Assembly: GCA_910576795.1 (NCBI GenBank)
Contig: CAJTIX010000031.1
Coordinates: 1-12,143 of the forward strand
Source: an uncultured Bacilli bacterium
GTDB taxonomy: Bacteria > Bacillota_I > Bacilli_A > RF39 > UBA660
Length of the DNA: 12,143 nucleotides
Direction of reading: 5' to 3'
Shown here: positions 5,974 through 12,143 of the stretch, in pieces
Layout of the letters: the number at the start of each line of letters is the position of its first letter
Numbering within the stretch: position 1 is the stretch's first letter
Position numbers and translations under genes: made by a program
Notes under the pieces: generated by a model
What the model saw: only the letters and a program-made list of their open reading frames with translations
Told to the model about the DNA's origin: nothing
Database searches by the model: none

Positions 5974-6681
5974 ATGAAAAATTTATACAAATTAGAAAAA
6001 ATTTACAAAACCTATAAGAACTATGATACTGATTATCATGCGTTAGAAAATATAAATTTAGAGTTAACAGAAGGAGAAATCATTGTCGTATTAGGTCCAA
6101 GTGGAAGTGGTAAATCGACTATGTTAAATTTACTTTCTGGAATTGATTCTCCAAGTAAAGGTCATATTATGTTTGACGATATTCGAATCGACCAAATGAA
6201 TGAAAAAGAATTAACAGATTATCGAGCTAGTAATTTAGGATTTATATTTCAGAGTTATAACCTCATACCAAGTTTGACTGTCAAAGAAAATATTGAACTT
6301 GGAAAGGAACTTTCTGGTAATCCACTTTCTGTGAAAAAACTGATTCAACAGGTGGGATTGGAAAACCATGCACATAAGTATCCATATCAATTATCTGGTG
6401 GGCAAATGCAGAGGGTTGCGATTGCACGTGCTTTGGTCAAAAATCCAAAAGTATTATTTTGTGATGAACCAACAGGTGCATTGGATGAAGAGACTGGAAA
6501 AAAAGTACTAGAACTCTTACAGGATATGAATGATCAATATCATACTACTATGATTATTGTTACTCATAATCCAAGTATTGCTGATATGGCACACACAGTC
6601 ATTCGTATGAATAGTGGAAAAGTAGTTGAAATTACAAAAAATGAAACTGTGAAAAAAGCCAGTGAATTGAGGTGGGCGTAA
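5974..6681 (+). CDS. ABC transporter ATP-binding protein, MacB/LolD type (first ATPase of the operon)
   Basis: This cytoplasmic nucleotide-binding subunit should power the FtsX-type permease encoded directly after it. At 235 residues it has the normal length for the MacB/LolD/FtsE class. All motifs are intact: Walker A GPSGSGKST (41-49, K47), Q-loop Q93, signature LSGGQ (140-144), Walker B ending in D164 with catalytic E165, and H-loop H198. The ATG is preceded by a near-perfect AGAGGAGG (5961-5968), the strongest ribosome binding site in the window. It is the first gene of a three-gene operon, and its stop abuts the permease start. It is paralogous to the third gene: every motif falls at the same residue number and the ends resemble each other (ASELRWA versus PSEIPWG). 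The substrate cannot be read from the ATPase; members of this class export peptides, macrolides or lipoproteins, or signal to sensor kinases. Confidence 0.93.
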   Translation: MKNLYKLEKIYKTYKNYDTDYHALENINLELTEGEIIVVLGPSGSGKSTMLNLLSGIDSPSKGHIMFDDIRIDQMNEKELTDYRASNLGFIFQSYNLIPSLTVKENIELGKELSGNPLSVKKLIQQVGLENHAHKYPYQLSGGQMQRVAIARALVKNPKVLFCDEPTGALDEETGKKVLELLQDMNDQYHTTMIIVTHNPSIADMAHTVIRMNSGKVVEITKNETVKKASELRWA

Positions 6682-9255
6682 GTGAGATTATTATTACTAA
6701 ATGCAATAAAAGGTCTTCGGAAAAAGAAAATCCAAATGGCTGGAATTATTTTCATGGTCACACTTTCCATGGCTGTATATGTAGGAATGAATACTGCAAT
6801 TGATCGCTTGGAAACACGTTACTATTCTTATTTGGATGAACAAAATGTAGAAGATTTGAGTGTTGGAATTGCAGTAGACTACATGAAAGATGTAAGTGTA
6901 GCGGATTTAGACTATTTTTTAGAACATCAGTTTCAAAACGTTACAGAAGAAGAACGTATTCTTTTAGAACAATATCGTTCTTATTTAGCAAATCCTGTTT
7001 ATGATGTTAAAATGCTTTATACCATTCAAAGCATATTTGAAAAATATGAAGCTGATTTAGTAATCAAAACAAGAATTTTAGATTCTCTAAAGGATCAATA
7101 TCAATTTGAATATGAATTGGAACGTTCGAAAACGGTTTCTGATGATAAAAAATTAATTAAAGTGTTACCTTATGAAGAAAATAACAAAATCAATCAAATG
7201 CATTTAATAGAAGGTGAATTTCCAAAACAAGAAAATGAAATTACAATCTTACCAGGATATGCAAAACAAAACAAATTAAAAATAGGGGATACCTATACCA
7301 TTGGAGGTCAAGATTATAAAATTGTTGGATTTGCGTATGCATCTGATTACATTTATCCATTAATTTCCTTCAGTATGCCAATTTTTGATGAAACCAATAA
7401 CAATATTGTGATTGTAAATGAAGCTGCATATGAAAAAATAGTAGGGGTAAAAGATAATAGTATCGCACTTGATTATCAATTCCCAACCAATCGTAAATTT
7501 GAAATCAAAGTATCGGTTGAAACAGAAGAAACCGAAAACACAACATCGTCTTTTGCAGATGATCCTGTTATGCGAATTTTGGATGAAGAAAAAGTAATCA
7601 TGGATATCAATACCATCACCCGTTTGGGTAGAATTTCTGCTTTACAAATGGAATTTGCTTCCAATCGCTTATTTGCAGAATGCTTCTTATATTTATTACT
7701 TGCTATTTCCGTATTGATTATCGTGATTATTACGAAAAAAAGAATTGATGATGAACGTTTACAAATTGGTGTTTTAAAATCACTTGGATATAACCGTTTT
7801 GGCATTGCAGCAAGCTATCTGGTATATCCAGTAGTCGGTTCCATCATTGGTGGAATTCTAGGATATTTGATTGGTATTTTAGCACATTATCCAATTTCTA
7901 ATATATTACTCAGTTATTATACGGTTCCTTTAGAAAATTACCAATTGGATTTTCATTATTTAACAAAATCTATTCTGACTCCTATGATCAGTCTTTCTAT
8001 TTTGAGTTATTTAATTGCCCTTATTATGTTACGCAAAAAACCACTCGCACTATTAAAAGAGGGAAGTAATCTCAAGGTAAATTTCTTCAGTCGATTCGTG
8101 AATAAGATCAATTTGATGTTCCCATTCCATTATCGTTTTAAATATTCACTTGCTTTCCGTAGTTTGGGAAAATTATTCATTGTGACTATTACTTCTTTCT
8201 GTACAGGATTATTAATTGTCCTTGTCTTAATCGGTTCTAATTTATTTAACCATATGATAGAAGAAAGTTTTTCTGGAATTGACTACCAATATTTAGTCAT
8301 GTTAGGACAAATCGATTATAAAGACGCAAATGAGTATGAAGCAGCGGATTATGTATTATCATTGAGTGTTCCTTTGAAGGAAATCAAAGATCAAAACGGA
8401 AATCCAAAAGCAATTGAAAAACAAGACGATGAAGAAATTCAGTTTTCATTAACTGGACTTGATACCACTGCCAAATACATTCGTATTTTGGATAAAGAGG
8501 AACATAACCTAATCAGCCGTTTGGATGATGATGAAGCGATGATTGTAAATGAAAATGCTAAGGAATTATATCACTTGGAAATCGGAGATACTCTTTATTT
8601 TGAATATGAAACAGTAAAATTATCATATACTGTTGTCGGATTTAGTTCCGAATTTATGGGTAAAAGTGGATATGTGAATAGGGACTCTTTAAGTACACAG
8701 ATTGGATTTGGAAACAATGCATACACTACGATTTATTCCAATGAAAACAAATATGAATCTTACAAAAATCTAAATGAAGAGGAAGCTTCTAAAATCGCCT
8801 ATATTTTAAATATGAATGATATGAAACAAAATATTGAAAAACAAATGGATCGTTTCAATGGTAGTATTTACATTATTATTGCTTTTGCGTCTATTATGGT
8901 CCTTGTGATTATTTCTGTGATTGCGAATATCGTGGTAGAAGAAAATAAGAAAACGATATCTTTATTAAAAGTAATGGGATATAAAAATCGTAGAATTAGT
9001 AGTATGGTTTTAAATATTTATACACCATTTATCATTGTTGCTTATTTATTATCTATTCCAGCTATGATTGGAATTCTAAAAGCGATTGTGAAAGCAATTG
9101 TGGGAGATATCGAAATTACCATTCCGATTGCAATCTCACCAGGTATGGCTATTTTAGGATTGATTGGTTTATTAATTGCTTATTATATTGCGATTGGAAT
9201 GTCCAAACGTGTATTAAATAAAGTTCCACTTGCTGTGGCACTGAAGAGGGAGTAG
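6682..9255 (+). CDS. FtsX-like ABC permease with two FtsX modules (8 predicted TM helices)
   Basis: Membrane subunit of a type VII (MacB/FtsX-class) ABC system, 857 residues. The GTG start follows directly on the upstream TAA, with AGGTGG (6670-6675) at good spacing, so the two genes are translationally coupled. Predicted helices: TM1 about 17-38, a long extracytoplasmic domain (about 39-330), TM2 331-351, TM3 375-400, TM4 430-452, TM5 497-520, a second extracytoplasmic domain (about 521-726), then TM6 727-752, TM7 778-800 and TM8 820-841. Two coupling-helix sequences recur, LKSLGYNR after TM2 and LKVMGYKN after TM6, confirming an internal duplication: one polypeptide carries both half-permeases. 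This class moves substrates by mechanotransmission across the membrane. The substrate is unknown; antimicrobial peptide export or defence, or lipoprotein handling, are possibilities. Confidence 0.9.
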   Translation: MRLLLLNAIKGLRKKKIQMAGIIFMVTLSMAVYVGMNTAIDRLETRYYSYLDEQNVEDLSVGIAVDYMKDVSVADLDYFLEHQFQNVTEEERILLEQYRSYLANPVYDVKMLYTIQSIFEKYEADLVIKTRILDSLKDQYQFEYELERSKTVSDDKKLIKVLPYEENNKINQMHLIEGEFPKQENEITILPGYAKQNKLKIGDTYTIGGQDYKIVGFAYASDYIYPLISFSMPIFDETNNNIVIVNEAAYEKIVGVKDNSIALDYQFPTNRKFEIKVSVETEETENTTSSFADDPVMRILDEEKVIMDINTITRLGRISALQMEFASNRLFAECFLYLLLAISVLIIVIITKKRIDDERLQIGVLKSLGYNRFGIAASYLVYPVVGSIIGGILGYLIGILAHYPISNILLSYYTVPLENYQLDFHYLTKSILTPMISLSILSYLIALIMLRKKPLALLKEGSNLKVNFFSRFVNKINLMFPFHYRFKYSLAFRSLGKLFIVTITSFCTGLLIVLVLIGSNLFNHMIEESFSGIDYQYLVMLGQIDYKDANEYEAADYVLSLSVPLKEIKDQNGNPKAIEKQDDEEIQFSLTGLDTTAKYIRILDKEEHNLISRLDDDEAMIVNENAKELYHLEIGDTLYFEYETVKLSYTVVGFSSEFMGKSGYVNRDSLSTQIGFGNNAYTTIYSNENKYESYKNLNEEEASKIAYILNMNDMKQNIEKQMDRFNGSIYIIIAFASIMVLVIISVIANIVVEENKKTISLLKVMGYKNRRISSMVLNIYTPFIIVAYLLSIPAMIGILKAIVKAIVGDIEITIPIAISPGMAILGLIGLLIAYYIAIGMSKRVLNKVPLAVALKRE

Positions 9256-9259
9256 AGAT

Positions 9260-9967
9260 ATGGAAAATTTAATTGAAATTCAAAATGTATATAAAACATA
9301 TCAACTAGGTAAAATTGGAAGCCAAGCTTTGAATGACGTATCTTTATCGATCCACAAGGGTGAGATTGTCGTGATCCTAGGTCCAAGTGGAAGTGGTAAA
9401 ACAACATTACTGAATGTAGTGTCTGGATTAGATAAAATTAGTAAAGGTAAGATTCTTTATCAAGGAAAAAATATTGCGAAATATAGAGATTATAAAATGA
9501 CTCGTTTTCGTAAAAAAAATCTAGGTTTTATCTTTCAAACCTATAATTTATTAGAACATTTGAATGTATATGAAAATGTTTTAGTTGGAGCTTCTTTAGG
9601 AAAAGCAAGTACCAATATTGATGCGATTTTAGATACAGTTGGACTTACAAAACATAAGAAAAAATATATGTATCAGTTATCAGGTGGGGAACAACAGCGT
9701 GTTTCTATTGCGAGGGCTCTTGCGAAAAATCCAAGTGTGATGTTCTGTGATGAACCAACAGGAGCATTGGATGAAAAAACGGGGAAAATTGTTTTAGAAT
9801 CCTTAGTAGAAGCCAATGAAAAATTGGGTACAACAATGATTATTGTTACCCACAATCCAGGAATTGCATTTATTGGTGATCGAACCATTCGTATGAATAG
9901 TGGGAAGATTGTTGAAATTCAAGAAAATAAAACACGTATGAAACCAAGCGAAATTCCGTGGGGATAA
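9260..9967 (+). CDS. ABC transporter ATP-binding protein, MacB/LolD type (second ATPase of the operon)
   Basis: A second 235-residue ATPase that starts four bases after the permease stop; a GAGGGAG site (9246-9252) overlaps the permease end. Walker A GPSGSGKTT (41-49, K47), Q93, signature LSGGE (140-144), catalytic E165 and H198 occupy exactly the positions seen in the first ATPase, so the two derive from one duplication and both look catalytically competent. With a double-module permease the likely assembly is one permease with one copy of each ATPase, although homodimers are also possible. The gene ends PSEIPWG and a strong terminator follows at 10048. A decayed copy of its last 60 bases and the DNA after it is found at 11218-11340, beyond the next gene. 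Confidence 0.93.
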   Translation: MENLIEIQNVYKTYQLGKIGSQALNDVSLSIHKGEIVVILGPSGSGKTTLLNVVSGLDKISKGKILYQGKNIAKYRDYKMTRFRKKNLGFIFQTYNLLEHLNVYENVLVGASLGKASTNIDAILDTVGLTKHKKKYMYQLSGGEQQRVSIARALAKNPSVMFCDEPTGALDEKTGKIVLESLVEANEKLGTTMIIVTHNPGIAFIGDRTIRMNSGKIVEIQENKTRMKPSEIPWG

Positions 9968-10037
9968 TAATTATAAAATATTAAAGGCAATAAGATTTGA
10001 TATTATTCGTATATGATTGCGAGAGTTCAAATTCTTG
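9911..10037 (+). repeat. Direct repeat copy 1: 3' end of second ATPase gene plus downstream DNA
   Basis: The last 60 bases of coding sequence and stops (9911-9970) match 11218-11277 at 48 of 60 positions without gaps, and the downstream DNA includes a 17-base identity CAATAAGATTTGATATT (9988-10004, matched by 11289-11305). This is the intact, functional copy. Confidence 0.75.
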
Positions 10038-10047
10038 TTTTGGAAAG

Positions 10048-10089
10048 GGCATCTGACAAATCACCAATGTGATTAACAGATGTCTTTTT
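10048..10089 (+). terminator. Terminator of the ABC operon
   Basis: GGCATCTG (10048-10055) pairs with CAGATGTC (10077-10084, one G-T pair). An inner stem AATCAC/GTGATT with a four-base loop stacks inside, and TTTTT follows (10085-10089). This is the strongest terminator hairpin in the window, about 80 bases after the last operon stop. Confidence 0.9.
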
Positions 10090-10124
10090 ATTATCTAAAC
10101 AATAATGAAATCATAGGGATGAGT

Positions 10125-10154
10125 TTGTAATATTACATGATATAATGATATAAA
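10125..10154 (+). promoter_or_regulatory. Likely promoter region of the flavoprotein gene
   Basis: A perfect TATAAT (10141-10146) has no good -35 box. Alternatively TTGTAA (10125-10130) with an 18-base spacer and TATAAA (10149-10154) forms a promoter. Either gives a very short leader before the ATG at 10167. Confidence 0.35.
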
Positions 10155-10166
10155 GTGAGTGGTTAC

Positions 10167-11183
10167 ATGAAACATTATGATACGATCATTATTGGTGGTG
10201 GATTATCAGGTTGTGTACTTGGATATCTACTAAAAAAGAAAAATAGAAATGTCCTAATTATAGAAAAGCAGAAATTAGAAACAAAGAATAAACTTTTTGG
10301 AGGACTTTTAACACAAAAAACATATGATTTATTGGTAAATATATATGGAAAATTCGCAATTGAAAGCTTAGATTTCAACAAATATGACAACTTTACCATC
10401 AAAGAAGGAAATATATCTTTTACAGTAAATCATATAAACACGTATAGTATTTACAGAAAAAAGTTAGATGACTTCGTATTAAATCAATATATTCTTTCTG
10501 GTGGAGATCTCATTCAAGGAAAGTATACAAATCTTGATATGTCTAAAAATACACTTTTGGTGAATAATCAAGAATATACTTACTCCTATTTAGTCGGTGC
10601 GGATGGGGTGTTAAGTCAATTAAGGCATACCCTAACGAATTCGTTTCAAGAAAAAAATTTTGCATTAGAATTGCCGCTTCAAGGTAAAGAAAAAAATTCA
10701 GTTGAAATATCTTTTCTAGATAGATTTAAGGGCTATGCTTGGATGATTCCAAATAAAGATTGTAGCATGATTGGAATTGGAAATGTTGCTCAAGAGTTAA
10801 AAATCAATGAATATTTTAATGATTACTTATCTTCTAACTCTATTTTGAAGGACAATGAAACCGTAAAAGGCGCTTTTTTGCCCACTGGAAATGATATTAA
10901 ACTTATAGTGAAAGATGTTTACTTTATTGGCGATAGTGCTGGTCTAATTTCACCAATTACGGGAGAGGGAATATATTATGCGGTTTATTCTGCATATATA
11001 TTAAGTATGGATTTTAAGCATTATTTAAAGAATATGAAATCAGTGATCAAAAAAATAAGACGTGATTTATTTTATTTGAGATTTGTGCAAAATGAAAAAA
11101 TCAGGAGATATTTATTTTCACGATATAATACAAATAAAATGGCTCGATCTTTGGTAAATAAATTTGCTAGACATATATTATAA
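10167..11183 (+). CDS. FAD-dependent oxidoreductase, geranylgeranyl reductase family
   Basis: Likely a flavin enzyme that reduces or oxidises a hydrophobic, perhaps isoprenoid, substrate; the actual substrate is unknown. With the ATG at 10167 it has 338 residues. It opens with a beta strand and the dinucleotide-binding motif IIGGGLSG, has the VGADG segment (D146, G147), a YAWMIP stretch (190-195) matching the YxWxFP signature of the geranylgeranyl reductase superfamily, and GDSAG with ITGEG (255-268) for FAD binding. It is shorter than FixC-like members (about 400+), lacking much of the C-terminal part. An in-frame GTG at 10155 is possible, but GAGTGG sits just before the ATG, so I prefer 10167. 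It is a single gene between the ABC terminator and a decayed repeat, and looks more AT-rich than polC by eye, with frequent ATA codons. It may be an inserted accessory gene. Confidence 0.8.
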   Translation: MKHYDTIIIGGGLSGCVLGYLLKKKNRNVLIIEKQKLETKNKLFGGLLTQKTYDLLVNIYGKFAIESLDFNKYDNFTIKEGNISFTVNHINTYSIYRKKLDDFVLNQYILSGGDLIQGKYTNLDMSKNTLLVNNQEYTYSYLVGADGVLSQLRHTLTNSFQEKNFALELPLQGKEKNSVEISFLDRFKGYAWMIPNKDCSMIGIGNVAQELKINEYFNDYLSSNSILKDNETVKGAFLPTGNDIKLIVKDVYFIGDSAGLISPITGEGIYYAVYSAYILSMDFKHYLKNMKSVIKKIRRDLFYLRFVQNEKIRRYLFSRYNTNKMARSLVNKFARHIL

Positions 11184-11203
11184 AAATCACATAATTAATG
11201 GGC

Positions 11204-11340
11204 AATGTATATAGATAGTGGAAATTTCATAAAATAAAAAACGTATAAAATCGAGCAAAATTTCATGGGGATAGTAAAGTGTTAGAAACAATAAGATTTG
11301 ATATTGTTTTTGTATGATTCTGGGACGTCAAATTTCTAGG
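11204..11340 (+). pseudogene. Decayed copy of the ABC ATPase 3' end and its downstream region
   Basis: Bases 11218-11277 align without gaps to 9911-9970 (48 of 60 identical). In the same frame they read V-E-I-S-stop-N-K-K-R-I-K-S-S-K-I-S-W-G-stop-stop, against V-E-I-Q-E-N-K-T-R-M-K-P-S-E-I-P-W-G-stop-stop in the intact gene. An in-frame stop and the absence of any upstream ATPase sequence show that this is only a relic. Similarity continues past the stop through CAATAAGATTTGATATT (11289-11305) to about 11340. It implies that a second ATPase-like gene, or a whole ABC unit, once ended here, or that the flavoprotein gene was inserted between duplicated ends. Confidence 0.7.
11286..11312 (+). terminator. 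Terminator-like hairpin in the relic, probably ending the flavoprotein transcript
   Basis: AAACAATA (11286-11293) and TATTGTTT (11302-11309) form a perfect 8-bp stem with an 8-base loop, ending in TTTTTG. It lies about 100 bases after the flavoprotein stop. The equivalent hairpin in copy 1 is degraded (AATA/TATT only), since that copy has the stronger 10048 terminator. Confidence 0.5.
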
Positions 11341-11424
11341 TTCTCATAATAAAAAGCTTCTTGTTTTATCATATTGGAACATTACAACTTTTTATAAAGG
11401 CTCGAATCTAAAATTAAAATTAGT

Positions 11425-11436
11425 CAGACGCGTCTG
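11425..11436. repeat. GC-rich 12-bp palindrome upstream of the DUF1016 gene
   Basis: CAGACGCGTCTG is a perfect palindrome, the most GC-rich short segment in this AT-rich tract, 24 bases before the nuclease ATG. With no spacer and no T-run it is not a terminator. It could be an operator or a DNA-processing site. Confidence 0.6.
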
Positions 11437-11459
11437 GCCAATTCAGAAAGGTAAAAAAT

Positions 11460-12143
11460 ATGCTAGAAAATATTAATAATAAAATGATTGAAGAGATAAC
11501 AAGTTTAGTGAATCAAATGAAATCTAATTTGGCATTTGAAATTAATAAATCAATAGTTAATGTTTATTGGAATATAGGTAGAATCATAGTCTCCAATGAA
11601 AATGAAAATAATAATCGTTTAGAGTATGGAAAAGAGATATTAAAGGGTTTATCTAATGAATTAACAAAATATTTAGGTAAGGGCTATTCTGTTTCTAATC
11701 TAAAATATATGAGGGTATTTTATAAATCATATCCTAATTATGGGGAATTAAATGAAAAATTATCTTGGTCTCACTATCTTGAATTAATGATAATCCAAGA
11801 TCAAGACAAACGTAATTTTTATGAGAAAGAATGTGTTAATTCAAATTGGAGTGTTCGAGAATTGAGAAGACAATTGGATACCTCTTTGTTTGAAAGATTA
11901 TTATTATCAGATGGCAAGTCAAATAAAGAAAAAGTCTTAGAATTGTCAAAAAAAGGACAGACTATATCTAAACCAAGTGACATAGTAAAACAACCTTATG
12001 TTTTTGAATTTCTAGGCTTAAAAGAGCAGAAACCAGTTCTTGAAAAGGATTTAGAACATAAATTGATTAAACATATAGAAGATTTTTTACTTGAATTAGG
12101 AAAAGGATTTATGTTTGTAGGTAGCCAACAAAGAATTACACTT
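11460..12143 (+). CDS. DUF1016 / YhcG-type PD-(D/E)XK nuclease domain protein (partial, runs off window)
   Basis: From the ATG at 11460, with AGAAAGG nine bases before it, the frame is open for 228 codons to the end of the window. It shows the DUF1016 N-terminal domain: helical start, VYWNIGRII, EYGKEILKGLSNELTKYLGKGYS, SNLKYMRVFY, LSWSHYLELM, then NWSVRELRRQLDTSLFERL. The C-terminal part begins with QPYVFEFLGL and LEHKLIKHIEDFLLELGKGF (about 195-214), where E is the usual first acidic residue of the PD-(D/E)XK fold. FVGSQQRITL follows, and the D and ExK residues would come just beyond the window. Family members are putative nucleases often found near restriction or mobile DNA; E. coli YhcG has been linked to DNA junction processing. 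The exact role here is unknown, and whether a restriction system follows cannot be seen. Confidence 0.88.
   Translation, partial: MLENINNKMIEEITSLVNQMKSNLAFEINKSIVNVYWNIGRIIVSNENENNNRLEYGKEILKGLSNELTKYLGKGYSVSNLKYMRVFYKSYPNYGELNEKLSWSHYLELMIIQDQDKRNFYEKECVNSNWSVRELRRQLDTSLFERLLLSDGKSNKEKVLELSKKGQTISKPSDIVKQPYVFEFLGLKEQKPVLEKDLEHKLIKHIEDFLLELGKGFMFVGSQQRITL

Noticed and set aside
10155..10166. GTG at 10155 as start of the flavoprotein
   Set aside because: It has no ribosome site upstream, and the FAD motif normally begins a few residues after the start, which fits the ATG at 10167.
1..12143. CRISPR array, tRNA, rRNA or insertion sequence with terminal repeats
   Set aside because: No regularly spaced repeats, no tRNA-like cloverleaf and no rRNA sequence was seen. 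The inverted repeat at 5318-5543 fits RNA pairing better than transposon ends, since no target duplication or transposase is present.

Overview
The window is AT-rich DNA with strong Shine-Dalgarno sites, short intrinsic terminators with T-runs, and a Gram-positive-type replicative polymerase (PolC). TGA is used as a stop and TGG for Trp. Together these point to a low-GC Firmicute (Bacilli or Erysipelotrichia-like, possibly an uncultured gut lineage) using genetic code 11, not a Mycoplasma. Species cannot be fixed from the sequence.

Layout. (1) 1-183: the C-terminal tail of an Rpn-type nuclease/putative transposase, followed by a hairpin whose loop carries the -10 box of the next promoter. (2) 316-5082: polC, a full-length DNA polymerase III alpha subunit with about 150 more residues than the usual ~1440, mainly from two charged insertions. 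(3) 5083-5973: an 890-base stretch with no conventional gene. It contains what looks like an unannotated type I toxin-antitoxin locus (about 5255-5578). A short antisense RNA on the + strand converges on a minus-strand mRNA carrying a tiny hydrophobic peptide frame; there is an opposed promoter at each end, overlapping 3' ends with terminators, a hairpin over the toxin ribosome binding site, and a 24-bp potential pairing between the 5' and 3' ends of the toxin mRNA. (4) 5974-9967: a tight ABC exporter operon in the order ATPase, double FtsX-type permease, ATPase, with its own promoter and a strong terminator at 10048-10089. (5) 10167-11183: an FAD-dependent geranylgeranyl-reductase-family oxidoreductase, more AT-rich by eye. 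(6) 11204-11340: a decayed copy of the 3' end and downstream region of the second ABC ATPase gene, so the flavoprotein gene lies between two direct repeats. (7) 11425-11436: a GC-rich 12-bp palindrome just before a DUF1016/YhcG-type PD-(D/E)XK nuclease gene (11460 onward) that runs off the window.

How the parts fit. polC is core replication machinery. The ABC operon is a self-contained MacB/LolD-class membrane complex whose two ATPases align without gaps. The region after it looks like accessory DNA reshaped by duplication and decay. The candidate toxin-antitoxin RNA pair is the least expected element; it is supported by several independent structural signals, but the toxin start codon is uncertain and the locus could be partly decayed.
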